A stretch of DNA of 53,114 nucleotides from Pleurotus djamor (taxonomy: Eukaryota; Basidiomycota; Agaricomycetes; Agaricales; Pleurotaceae): the NCBI GenBank assembly GCA_029747585.1, contig JAPEVF010000302.1:1-53114 (forward strand), in the 5' to 3' direction. The notes under the pieces are model-generated. The model was given only the letters and a program-made list of their open reading frames with translations. It made no database searches and had not been told where the DNA came from. Numbering within the stretch: the stretch's first letter is position 1; the number at the start of each line of letters is the position of its first letter. A program made the position numbers and the translations under genes. Positions 10,490 to 21,500 of this stretch are shown piece by piece.

Positions 10490-12361
10490 ATGGTGCGAGT
10501 TTTCAATCTTCGTTTTTCAATCCCTTCCTGATGAGCCGTTCCTATGCTAATTTTTTTCAGTCCGTACACACTGACCACGCGGCGCAATAAGCCATTGACG
10601 ATGAAATCAAAGAGCTCAAAGAGCGTCTACGCACGCTACTCACGCGACGAAACTCCTACGCCGCGATCTCACACCTCCCCAACGAAATCATGGCCCAGAT
10701 CTTCACCGCATGCCGTTCGCAGAGTCCAAAATATACCTCTCACGCAGCTACGCGTACGCTGTTACGCATCTCCACCGTGTGCTCTCATTGGAGGAATATT
10801 GCTCTCAGCGCAGGGCAACTGTGGTCGGTGATATCCCTCGATGAAGCACCCTATTTGACCCTCACGCTCATCCGTCGGTCGAAGAGTGCACCACTGACCG
10901 TGAATTGCCCTCCAGGGGCTTATAATAGCAGTGACTCGCGTGCTAACATCCTATCAACCATCCTCGCAGAAGAGACCCATCGGCTGGAGGACGTCGCTTT
11001 TCACACCGACCCGACGAATATATCCCCTCTCATCTCACGATTGCTCCCCATGAACGGTGATCCACGCGCTCCCCTTCTCGGCTCGCTCGTACTCGAATCC
11101 GATATTCCTCTTGGAGCCCAAGAACCTCCACATATGTTAGCGCGGTTCTGGACAGACCTGCGGTCTCTAAGAACACTACGGCTTCGTCACACTCTCCCTA
11201 TGGATATCGTGATACCTCATATGCCCGTCTTGACCCAGCTTACCATACATACTGCACGTATCAGCCATCTGCATCAACTATCCGCTTCATGGGTCCTAAA
11301 ACTTTTACGCCAAACACCTCTAATCGAGTCTGTGGACATCCGCAGCATTTCATCGGACGACACCTCCACCACCTCCACCCGTCCATCGGCTCCAGCAGTG
11401 GATACAATAGATCTCCCTCAACTGACATCCATCGCGTTGACATTCGCGTCGATCCAGGATTCCAAAATCGTAGAATTCATCACGTTTCCAAGCACTACTT
11501 GTGTGTCTCTCACATACGACAACGACATTAGTGATCCTGGATTGCAAGTCCAGTTGGGCGGTTTGAACGCAACTTCGAGTCAACCAATTCGGATGCTTAA
11601 AAACCTCATATCAAGGCTTTCCAACACCGCCCTTTCCAGCACCGACACTCATACCCATACAGATACCGACACTCATACATCCACAGACCCGAAGTTCATC
11701 GACGTCTACATATCAATATTAAAGATCGAACGTCTCGAAGATTCCGAATTCGAAATGGAAATCTCCGTCCCCACATCCTCAAGTCCTCGCTCCCAACTCT
11801 CTCTCTACGTCCTTTTGCAACGATTNCCCCCCATTAACACGCAAGCATGCGAACCTTGCTGGATCGCTCCCGTTGGATAGGATACGCGATCTCATCCTGC
11901 ATATATATGAGCCAGGGGCGGAGGAGGATGTGGCTGGATGGTGTGGGATTCTTCGGTATCTTGTGAGTTTGAAGAGCTTGACTGTGGACAGGGTGGGTGT
12001 TTTACGTGGTCTGGCGCCTTCTGCAAATGCAACAACGTCGTCGTCATCGTCGTTGTCGTCCAACTCAAACTCAAACATCACATCCACCTCTATGAACGCG
12101 CATCTCCCCACCCCAGATTTAAAAACACTCGTCATCCACCAAGACCCCACAGCGACCCCAGACGACTGGGCGGCGTTCATCCAGACGTGCCGTCTTCGAT
12201 CCCTCCACGGAGCGCTCAAGCTGGAAATCAGGATATATGTACGTGATAATCTGGATGAGGACGACTGGGAACGTGCGCTTTCTGGGGGTGTAGATGTGGA
12301 CGTGGAGGGTTTATCCCAGTATGCAAAGGTTGAACTCGAGTGGGAAGAGGATGAGGAGTGA
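10490..12361 (+). pseudogene. F-box protein B, nonsense codon near N-terminus
   Basis: This is a close paralogue of F-box A with the same start (ATG at 10490-10492, GTGCGAGT donor, intron 10493-10560). In exon 2 the codon matching a glutamine of A is TAA at 10588-10590, ten codons into the protein. The next in-frame ATG (10690) lies inside the F-box, so any product would lack the helix that binds SKP1. An N at 11826 beside six C bases also breaks the frame; dropping that base restores reading into RKHANL and LDRIRD and on to the stop at 12359-12361, so this second break is probably a sequencing artefact. The C-terminal part (11873-12361) is otherwise intact and ends EWEEDEE like A. Confidence 0.7.
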
Positions 12362-12818
12362 TGCATGATGAATGATGTGAGTGACCGGGAAAGAGTAGCT
12401 CGCTTGCTGGCTGGGAGGTATGAGTGCTGCGATGGCTGCGAAAGCTAAGAGGAAGGTAAGTAATGGGCGGAAAAGAGGAGACTCAGAGATATCTAGAAAC
12501 GCGAATCAAGTTCAAGTATGTACATTGGAAATTCTTATGCCCTCCATTCCTTCCTCTTTCCCTTCCTTCCTCCCATCCTCCCATTGTAGATGCCCAGACG
12601 AAGAAATGTACCAGACGGATATGAGGAAACAGGGGCGAAAAACAGGGGAACACAGGCGCCGGGGGTCGCCACGTTTTCTGTGTGGCTCAAACGGCCCTTT
12701 CCTCGACTGGCCTTGAAGCTTTGAAGCTTGATCGATGATCCACGACTAGGGTGGAACTTGCCACCCTTTCTCGATCCTTTAATTTCGTGTAAAACACAGA
12801 CTACTCCTCAAAGCACCA
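12362..12818 (+). other. Intergenic gap between F-box B and F-box C
   Basis: No gene seen. The first part loosely resembles the 3' flank of F-box A (about 7744-7810). The end is the promoter region of F-box C; a clear TATA box like that of A and B is not visible. Confidence 0.4.
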
Positions 12819-14558
12819 ATGGTGCGCTGACTTACATCCCGTTTTTATCTTCACTCTCTGTGCTGAAATTTGAAAAACAAAAAAAATTAGCACGTATACC
12901 CCGGCCACGCGGCTCAAGCTGCCATCGACGATGAAATTGATGCGTGCAAAAAGCGTATACAAACACTGCTCAAACAACGAAACACCTACGCTGCCGTCTC
13001 AAAGCTCCCCAATGAAATCATCGCGCACATCTTCAACACATGCCATGCGGCCACTGCGCAGAGTCCTACATCTCATACAGCTACACGTCTGCTGTTGAGT
13101 ATTTCAGCCGTTTGCTCTCATTGGAGACACATCGCTCTCGGCTCAGCTCAGCTGTGGGCAAGGATATCCCTCGATCAAGCACCATCATGGGCCACCACCA
13201 TGGTACAGAGGTCGAAGAGTGCGCCGCTTACCGTGGACTGTCCACCCCGAGCTTACCACAGTAACCCACGTTTAAACGCCCTATTAACCGTCCTCGCAGC
13301 TGAGACGCATAGGTTCGAAAAGCTATTTCTCTACGCCGACAGGGCAGGCATATTATCCATGGTCTCACGCTTCCTCTCCCCGAACGACGATCCACGCGCT
13401 CCACTTCTCCGCTCGCTCTCACTTGAAGCTCAAATCCAAGGACAGCATATCCTCGAACCCCCATACATGATATCGAGGCTCTGGACGGACCTACGTTCTC
13501 TACGAACACTACGCCTCCACGGTGTTCTCCTCATGGACGTAGCGATCCCACATATGCCAGTCTTGGCCAGACTCGAAATATATGCCGAACGTGCGGGGCA
13601 TCGACTATCCATCTCCTGGGCGGTCACTCTCCTACGCCAAACGCCTCTCGTGGAGCATGTACACATTGGCACCATCTCGTCCGGTGATGATGAAACTGCC
13701 ATGACAGACCCACATCCAAATCCAATACATCTCCCCCATCTTGTGCACCTAACGCTGCTATTCGAATACTTCAAGGAGTCCAAACTATTGACATACCTCA
13801 GGTTTCCAAATTCGACTTGCGTACATCTCAGCTATGACAACGAAGAAGACGATCCGTCCCTCCAGGTGGACATCAACCCCGCCACTCCTCACAGAGACCT
13901 CCCGACTCAACCCCTTGAGCTCCTCATATCACACATCATCTCGCCAAATTCAATGCCCATCGACGTCGAAATGGCGATCAGCAACATCGGAGGCGGTACC
14001 GCTGAATATGAACTAGCAGTTCAAAGCCAAAGCGGCGCGGATACTACCCACTCCTTGTTCTCGCTCATCATCGAACGGTTCCCATGGTCGATGAGGCAAC
14101 ATACCAACCTCGCTGGATCGCTCCCGTTGGACAAGATACGCAACCTCTCCATTTTTGGCCTGGAGAACGGCGACATATCAGCGTGGTCGTATATCCTTCC
14201 ATCTCTCATCCACTTGGAGAGTATCTCCCTAGACAGGGTGACCATCCTGCGCAGCCTCGCCATACCTGATCCCGCCGTTCCATCATCTGAACCCGACTAC
14301 TACGACTATGACCCTGATCCGGCATGCCTCAGCAACCCAGATTTTGTCACAATAGACGTGTATGAAGACCTCACGGTTCCGGACAAAGGGACGATGGTAG
14401 ACGAGATCATCCAAGTCTGGCAACGGAGAAATCGGGTTGGAGGTCCGATAGTCCATGTCAATATTCATGATCCGCATGTCCCCTCCGAAGAGTTGGAGCG
14501 CCTAGCGGCATACGCGAGAGTTGATTGGTATCAAGCTGAAGAGGTCGCAGGAATCTGA
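12819..14558 (+). CDS. F-box protein C (tandem F-box family)
   Basis: Proposed join 12819-12821, 12891-14558 gives 556 residues. As in A and B, the ATG is followed directly by an intron (GTGCGCTG donor, ATTAG acceptor). Exon 2 reads HVYPGHAAQAAIDDEI, then RRNT-like helix, SKLPNEIIAHIF, and CSHWRHIAL, so the F-box is complete. The rest aligns with A and B (LRTLRL, IPHMPVL, LDKIRNL) but is more diverged and lacks their acidic tail, ending DWYQAEEVAGI. No frame break was found. Probably an SCF adaptor. Its greater distance from A and B suggests it split off before the duplication that made A and B. Confidence 0.75.
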
Positions 14559-15284
14559 TGATGATGGTAGTTAAAGCTAGTGTATGTCCGGGTCCCGGGA
14601 CTCCGTTGGTTTGACCGTCTAAGGGATGTGTATGTCGGTCTCGTCTTTACTATTTATTAGTGGCGGCGCGAAATGGGTTCTGCGTATTTATTCAACGGTG
14701 TGAATCAAGCAGGAAATACAATTCTAGCCGAAGCCTGACTCAAGAGATCGATCGGAGTGTTCATTCTTAGAGTCCGCGCCGACCGTTAACGGCCAACAAG
14801 CAATGTATCGTCACTTGTGGGCGCTGTCCTCCTCAAGGACGTACCAGCCAGCTGGGGATGAGCCTGAGGTAAAAACGAAGCCGAATGGCCTACACTGTAG
14901 GAAGACAAATCCGAAGTAGGATGGGCGGTTTCCCGGGTCTTGGGACTCTAATACTTAGAGTAGCTCTGTGGGGAAAGTCGCAACGGGCGATGTGGAACGC
15001 AAGAGCGTAATGTCAAACCCGTGAAACGCAAAGGAAGAACCACGAGAGCATCGAGTCAACAGTAAAACATCGCGATTCGCAAGGCCTAGTACTCCAGAGT
15101 AAAGAATAGAAGAAACCAAAGATTAGCAAGCTTAAGAAAGTAAAACGATCACAGGCGCTTGAGAGTTGAGACACAATCGCAAAAGCAGTTTGAGGCTTTG
15201 AGCCAGCGTCGCACTTGTGTCATGTGAGGATAGCCGGGGATTTGAACGTTTCTAGCGGCTGAAGATGAAAAATTGAAAAAAAAA
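14559..15284. other. Intergenic stretch without recognised gene
   Basis: I see the 3' flank of F-box C and then non-coding sequence with no long open frame, no transposon ends and no RNA gene I can recognise. Confidence 0.4.
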
Positions 15285-15788
15285 GGAGACGTGCTACCAC
15301 GAGACTATGTGTACTCTATATGTGGGATGCTGTCAAGTACTGCAAGTATGAGAGTGCCTGTGGAGATGTACTAACTGTACTGATGTATAGAAGAGGGACC
15401 TGGGAAGGGGATGCTTGCGAAAGAGACGATCGTGGAAAATGTGTGTCAAGAAGGAAAAGGTCCAAAGGGGGAAGGGGCGCGTATGTAGGTACAGTCAAAA
15501 GAAAAGGTAGATGGAAACGAAGAGCAATGCCCAAGGCTACAGAAGGGTAGGGTTGACAGCGACGATAAAGGAGAGACTGCGCTATCTAGTAACATCGGAG
15601 GCAAAGGCCCACACTCACCATGCTGATCAAGTCGTCTTCTTTCCCTCTTTCCCTCCACTCCTCCACGTCTTAAATCATCCTGATTCCTACCCCGTCGCAC
15701 TCTCATCTTCTTCCGTAGCCAATCCGTAGCCACCATCCCCAAGGACCAAGTGAACGCGAGGACAGCGGCCACTGGTCAAGTGGCCAAG

Positions 15789-15834
15789 GTTGTAACGTTC
15801 AAGGTTCAAACGTTCAAGGTTCAAGGTTCAAGGA
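15789..15834. repeat. Short tandem repeat of GTTCAAG type
   Basis: Imperfect 7-bp units (GTTCAAG, with some CGTTCAAA variants) are repeated about six times, followed by a GTGG-rich tract to about 15866. It lies inside relic D1. Confidence 0.7.
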
Positions 15835-15962
15835 CGGTGGTGGGTGGGTGGGTGGTGGTGGTGGTATAGAAACTTGAAGAAGACTCGGAGGCAATCAAGG
15901 ATTAAGTACACGAAATGGGAGAGTAGGGTAAACTTGATGCCGACGACTAGGCGGGAGCAAAG

Positions 15963-16001
15963 GTGGTGGTGAGGAGGAGGAGGAGGAGGAGGAGGAGGAG
16001 A
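15963..16001. repeat. GGT/GGA trinucleotide microsatellite
   Basis: GGT units pass into about ten GGA units. On the minus strand this makes a serine run in one frame, which explains the poly-Ser open frame there; it is not evidence for a protein. Confidence 0.8.
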
Positions 16002-16271
16002 CGATGGCAGCGGCGGAGTGGATGTACTCTAGGATGCAGAGGACGACGATGGACGAACGCGTACATCGTAGTTCTTTGTAGTTGAAGTCGAACTTGTTGG
16101 AGTACTCTACATACTCTAGGTACTCTAGGTACTGTAGGAAAGAAGTGATTAGGGAGTACACAACGCGGTAGTAAACTTGATGCATGATGCATGATGCGCG
16201 ATGTGGGGTGGTGGATTGATAATATTCTGCAACAAGAGCGTTGAACACAAAAGCTACGATATACAAAGGCG

Positions 16272-16320
16272 GTTAAGAGAGAGAAGGTTAAGAGTTAAGA
16301 GAGAAGGTTAAGAGAGAAGG
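16272..16320. repeat. GGTTAAGAGAGA tandem repeat
   Basis: Four imperfect units of GGTTAAGAG(AGA)GA in a row, inside the intron position of relic D1. Confidence 0.65.
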
Positions 16321-17201
16321 AGGACGTACGAAGACAACGAAGACAACGAAACAAGAAACAAGCCGTTTTCGCTGTACAAATAGAGTAGAGTACAGTACAT
16401 GGGTTGAAACGTTGAAGGGTTGAAACGTCGATGGGTTACACAGACTCTTCGATGCAGCGTTTAAAGTTTTGCAGTTAGATCGTGTGAGGATGTGAGTAGA
16501 CGACTCGGAGCTGCTGAAGAGCTTGAGGGGTTGAGGGGTTGGAGGGCTGAACAGATGAGAATTGAAGAATTGAAGAAGAGAATTGAAGAAGAGACGTGCT
16601 ATTAAGAGACTATTGTATACGTATATGTGGGATGCTGGTGCTGCGAGTATGAGAGTATGAAAGTGCGGAGGTATGAGAGTATGAAAGGAAGAAAGTGCGA
16701 AGTGCGGAATGGAGTGGAGGGGAGTATGGCGATGTACAGAAGAGCAGAAGAACGGAGGACAGAGGGAAGAGAGGAAGGGATGCTTGCGACGAACAATGCA
16801 AAATGTGCGAAAGGTGTCTTGAGGAAAGAAAGGATACGAAGTGGGTGGGGATGAAAAAGGATGGAGGATGTTGGTGCTAGGTGAAGGTGCAGATGCGTAG
16901 GTACAAGACAAAAGAAAAAAGGTAGGTAAAACGGGCTATGCATCATGCGAAAAGGGTTCGTCTGAAGAATGGGGGGGGGGGGGTGGAAATGGTAAAAAGG
17001 GAATNGGGAGGCGGAGAGGGTACGAAGGTAGGTAGGTAGGAGCAGGAAGACGATGTGAACGAAAGCGAGGATGTAGGGAGATCGGGGAGGAAAGAGGGAG
17101 AATGTCCAGAAACATACGTAGAACGCCTGGGGTCCATAGGCGTATAGGTAAGTCTTCTTCCCTCCTTCCCCTCTCCCTTCGGCTCCTCCATCTGCATCAC
17201 C

Positions 17202-17962
17202 TCATATGTCTTCTTCGGCCATAGACCCATCATCCGAAACCCATTCCCCGTCCCCGTCCCCAGCCGACTTCTGAGACCAAGGAAGATTGAGGGACGACCT
17301 CGACAGGATCGTCAAGGAGCGGTCGAGCTTCGGGAAAGGAAAGGCGATTAAGGATTACACGAAATGTGATTGTGATGATAGGTAAACTTGATGCGTGATG
17401 CGCGGTGGATTTTGCGACAAGAGCGATAAATACGCTAATAGAAGAAAGGAAGATGATAAGTCAGTCCACTAAACGGGATGGAAAAGAGAAGCAGGAAAGG
17501 GACGTACGAAGACAAAGAAACAAGGTGTTGGTGCTATGCAGATACACGAGTTGATGGTACATGGGTCTTGAGAGCGCGAGAGCGATAGATAGAATAGATA
17601 GCTTTGAGGAAAACAAGAAGTTTTTGAGGGGACATAGGAAGGACTCTCCCCAACCCATAAGGTACGTCGAGGAAGAGGTGGGGGGTCTTTCAAGCTTCAA
17701 GATTTTACTTGAAAGGGCAATTGGGGGCATGCGCGCCTCGCCATCCACAGTGACAGCACTGAGGAGCGCTGTGGTTAACCGGCATGCACGATGCGTGGAA
17801 CGACGACGCCGATGATGACGGGGCAGAAGCAAAGGTGGTGGTCGCTGTGGTCATCGATGAGGAGGACATAGGGAGGAGGGTAGCGAGGGCGTCGGGGTTG
17901 TGTGTGACGGCGCCGGCGAGGTGGGTGCAGGACGCGGAGGACGATGAGGACGATGCGTGCAT
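17202..17962 (-). CDS. Candidate small cysteine-containing protein, family not recognised
   Basis: Proposed complement join 17202-17327, 17388-17434, 17508-17566, 17709-17962 gives 161 residues. All three introns (74-142 nt) have GT and AG ends, all phases agree, and the sum is divisible by three. The N-terminal two-thirds of exon 1 is Ser/Thr/Ala-rich. It ends in a compact motif, CCHCGWRGAHAPNCPFK, that could bind one zinc ion. Short hydrophobic exons 2 and 3 follow (PMYHQLVYLHS, PYLSLLSQ), then an acidic C-terminus (GDGEWVSDDGSMAEED). A TATA box lies about 120 bp upstream. I do not recognise the family. Related decayed copies lie at 15285-16460 and probably at 3750-5578 and 8406-9965. The join rests on splice signals alone, so it could be wrong in detail. 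Confidence 0.4.
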
Positions 17963-18083
17963 TGTTGTGTTTGTCGTTGGTGGTGATGAGCTCGAAGGCG
18001 AAGCTGTAGTTGTTACTGTAGCTGCTGTGGGAGTTGTTTATGAGGAGAACTGGATGATGAGGAGCAAGGGACGAAAGGACAGA

Positions 18084-18093
18084 CCTTTATATA
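18084..18093 (-). promoter_or_regulatory. TATA box upstream of the small gene
   Basis: TATATAAAGG reads on the minus strand about 122 bp before the ATG at 17962. It is the best TATA match near any gene in this region and supports minus-strand transcription here. Confidence 0.45.
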
Positions 18094-18573
18094 CCGCGCC
18101 TCGCTCAGAACTAGTAACATCGCCATCTCCCAAAGATCCCAAAGTCCAAAAGCGAGATCCGATCTGCGACTCGCAAGAAAACGAGATTGGCTGACGTTGA
18201 TGGTAAGGAACAACGAATAAAGAAAGGGAAATGAAAAAAAAGAATAAAGAGAAAAGAAAAAGGAATTTATTGCTCATTTCTTTTTACGTTGTGAAACTGC
18301 TCGAATTGGCAACCGAGCCAGTTCCTTTCGGACGAAAACTAGTTTTTGCACGTTTTGTGGGGAAACCCGAAAACGGAAACGAACCAACCGTCAACAAGGC
18401 ACGATGCACGTATCATGGTCACGCACGCGCAGACGTCCGGAAGGCAAGGCAAGGGTCACTCAGGTCACTTGAGTTGAAGTCTACTGATTACTGTTACACC
18501 GTCCAACGACAAGTCCATTGACCCCAAGAGTAATAACGATACACTGCACACATCCCATGACATTATCACCCCC
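18094..18573. other. Intergenic gap between the small gene and the TPX2-like gene
   Basis: This gap holds A-rich sequence (18220-18270) and the 3' flank of the TPX2-like gene. I see no gene. Confidence 0.4.
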
Positions 18574-21500
18574 TCATGACTTGTCCTTATTCTCCTTCCC
18601 CTCCCTCCTCGGCGCATCCCTATACCACCCCGGTACCCCATGAACAACAGGGACACTCCTCTTCCGAATCTCCCGTACCTCCCTCTCCTCCTCCTCCCTC
18701 CTCTCCCTTTCCCTCTCCTCCTCTTCCCGTTGGCGCTCGGCCTCTTTTTGCTTGAGATGCGCGTCGAAGACGGAGCGAGAGGAGGCGCGTTGGGTGGTGT
18801 GGAATGTAAACGGGAGAGGGATGGTTGGGTGTGGTCTTGCGGAGGTGGAGGATGACTTGGAGTTGGACAAGCCAGAGGAAGAGCGTGAATGGGTGTTGTG
18901 GTTCGAGCTGGACGACATGGACGTCGAAGATCTACTGGTACCCATCGGCCGAGTAGGATGCTGGTTCGACGCGTCCAGCATCAACACGCCCACGGTCTTC
19001 TATAAAACCCATGCACAAAAAAACAAGGAACAGTCAATACACATTATCCACCAGAAAACGAAATTTGAATTGACAGCTCACCATTCCATCTTCTTCGCCT
19101 CGAACACTCCCACCCATACATCCAATACGATGATCGTCATCACCTTCGTCTTCTCGTGCAGGCTCGTGTTGATTCACTTGCCACTCCTGACGATGTTCTT
19201 GATCGAGATGATGCACACGAACACCCCCGGAAAACATATCATCCTCGCCCATGTCTTCTTCTTCTTCCGATATCCGAGTACCAACAGACCCTCGAGGTAT
19301 CTCCGCTGCCGAACCCTCAGCCGTCCGTGTTCTCGTGCCCGTGGGCATGTGAAGCCGACTTGCGTTCGTGCGTGGATTGTTGGATGTACTCGTGTCGTCG
19401 TTCCAAGGCGGTGGTACCACTCTCGCTCTTGTCGTGGTCGAGGTCGATGCCGAGACGGAGACGGACAACCTCTTCTCCTTCGCCTTGGCTTTCCCAACCC
19501 AAGATAACCTCGCTTTCTCCCCTCCCCTCCCTCCTACACCCAACCCGGAACTCGAGCCCAAAGCAGCAGCTTTCGCACTAGCCGATAAGCTTGACCGTGA
19601 ACGCCTCCTCTGGGACGTGGACGGGTCGTCTTTGCTTGTTGGTTTGAGCTGGGTCTTTGGCTTAGACATGGGTTTCGGATGGGTCTTTGGGACACTGGTA
19701 CGCAGCGCTGAGGTGGACGCGGAAGGACGTGTTGATGAGGAACCAGAAGCTGCGGCGCCGGTAGAGCTGGATGGTCCGGTTGAAGAGGAGGAAGGTTTGG
19801 TGGAACCAGACGCAACACGCGCTCGTGCAGGTCGCGTCCCAGCCGATCCACCCAAAACGATGCGAGCTGCTAGCGCTTTCGCCTTCCCCTTCGCTTCTGG
19901 ATGTGGTTGTGTCCTCGAGTTCGATGTGGACGTGGAGGAGCTGGATTTCAAGGTCGAAGTTGACGTCTTCGTTGTCTTCCCCTTCCCTTTCACGGGCTCC
20001 GATACATCTACCTTCATCTTCTTCCTCACTCTCTCCGTCCCTTCTCCACGTCCACCACTCCCTCCTCCGCACCCGCTACCAGCAGAGGTAGCAGAAGACC
20101 CTTGCCCATCACAGGATGAACGTTTCCTCGAAGTCGTACGCGTAGGTTCTTCCTCCCGCGTATGTGGGGGGTCTGTTGAGGAAGATGCCTCTGGGGATGT
20201 GGTGAGGGAGGAATCGAATGCGAAATGAGGAGGAGGGGAGAGACCATGGGAGAACGCGGATTGGGATTGAGTATGTTGTGGTTGGGTGAGTTTACGTGGG
20301 GAGAGGGAAGATAGGCGGAGTGGACCTGCTGGGTCGTCTTCCTCGTCATCGTCCTCCTCCTCCTCCTCTCCTCCCCCATCGACATTCTCCTCCATCCCTT
20401 CATCAGGAACATAGAGGTGCTCATCGGGGACGTGAGGTAGTAACGTCTCCCGGTAGTGTGGTTGATGCGATGGAGATGGTGTACGCCTTGGTCGGGGTGT
20501 AGGTACGTCTTCCTCCTCCTCCTCTTCGTACTCTTGTTCGGCAGCTTCATCTACCACGTCCATATCCCCACCTCCGCCAACAGCGTCTTCTTCAACATCC
20601 ATACGAACATCCTCCTCCTCCTCGCCTTCACCAACAAACTCGGTGATGCCACCGGCTACCTTAGCAGGAGGCGCTCGTGCTGACGATCTGGCAGATGGCC
20701 GAGCGGTGGTCGTGGGCTTAGAAGATGACATTGTTGATGTTGCAGAGGAGGAAGGTTTCGATTTAACGTCTGTCGCATCAACCTTGATCATGCTCCTGGT
20801 CTTGGCCTGGTTGATCGTGGTATTGGTGATCATCTTGGAGGTCGCCTCGGAGCTTGGAAGTAAGCCCGTAGAAGACGGTCGTTTCTCTGTACGAATCCTA
20901 GAATATCCATAGAATGATCACAGTGAGTATGTCATCGCGCTATAGACAAAGAGAATAAGAGGCGTACTTCGATGAGGGCTCGCGCGTATGAGTCGTCCCT
21001 GAAGACGAGGACGATGATGTAGAAACAGAGACAGAGGCCGAGGTAGAAGCATTGCTACTCTGCTTCTGCGACTGTGAGGTCTTGACCTGACCAGCGGTGG
21101 TGTTAGTGGTCGTTGTCGCTGTGGTCGTAGGTTGTACCCTAGAAGACGATACTTTCGGTTTGTGAGCCACAGGTCGGCGTGACTGCTCCTTCTGCTCCTT
21201 CTGCTCCTTCTGCGACTGCTGAGGAGGAGGAGGAGGAGGAGGGAGGATCGGAGGGGTTGGTTTCTTCTTCGTCTGCGATGGTTCCTTTCTATCTTGGTTT
21301 CCCCCTCCTCCTCCTACAGCTCGTGGTGCACCCGCTAATTTCGACGGACCAACAGTCCCAGCAACGCTGGTGGTAGCAACACCACCACCGATACCACTAG
21401 CACCGGTCCCATGAGCAATAGAAGAACCAGTAGCGCCGTACATCAACAACCTCGCAGCCAGCCCACCCGCCTGAGGCGAAACGAAGCTGATATCCACATC

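Larger units (their letters stand above)
15285..16460 (-). pseudogene. Decayed copy (D1) of the small gene at 17202-17962
   Basis: The DNA repeats the order found at about 16590-17570: the GAGACGTGCTA..GAGACTAT block with TATATGTGGGATGCT (15285 and 16591), the GCATCAAGTTTAC block, and the GGACGTACGAAGACAA block (near 16321 and 17500). On the minus strand, pieces matching exon 2 (PMYCTLLYLYSENGLFL) and exon 3 of the intact copy are visible, but a 9-bp repeat expansion (CGAAGACAA) shifts the phase. About 200 bp, including a GGA microsatellite, is inserted before the last exon. No counterpart of exon 1 was found, so this is most likely a pseudogene. Confidence 0.45.

Noticed and set aside
11820..11880. 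Frameshift in F-box B as a true inactivating mutation
   Set aside because: The break coincides with an N beside six C bases, and dropping one base restores the paralogue's reading. Only the TAA at 10588 is counted.
15895..16266. Minus-strand frame with a poly-Ser run
   Set aside because: The run is a GGA microsatellite inside a decayed gene copy; only a short part matches exon 3 of the intact copy.
16288..16911. Minus-strand frame of 207 residues
   Set aside because: It is rich in Ser, Phe, Leu and Pro from pyrimidine-rich repeat DNA. It crosses the relic's exon and intron positions and has no relative in the other copies.
19368..20228. Plus-strand frame of 286 residues
   Set aside because: It is antisense to the low-complexity exon of the TPX2-like gene; GC-rich repeats keep it open. 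No motif and no splice partners.
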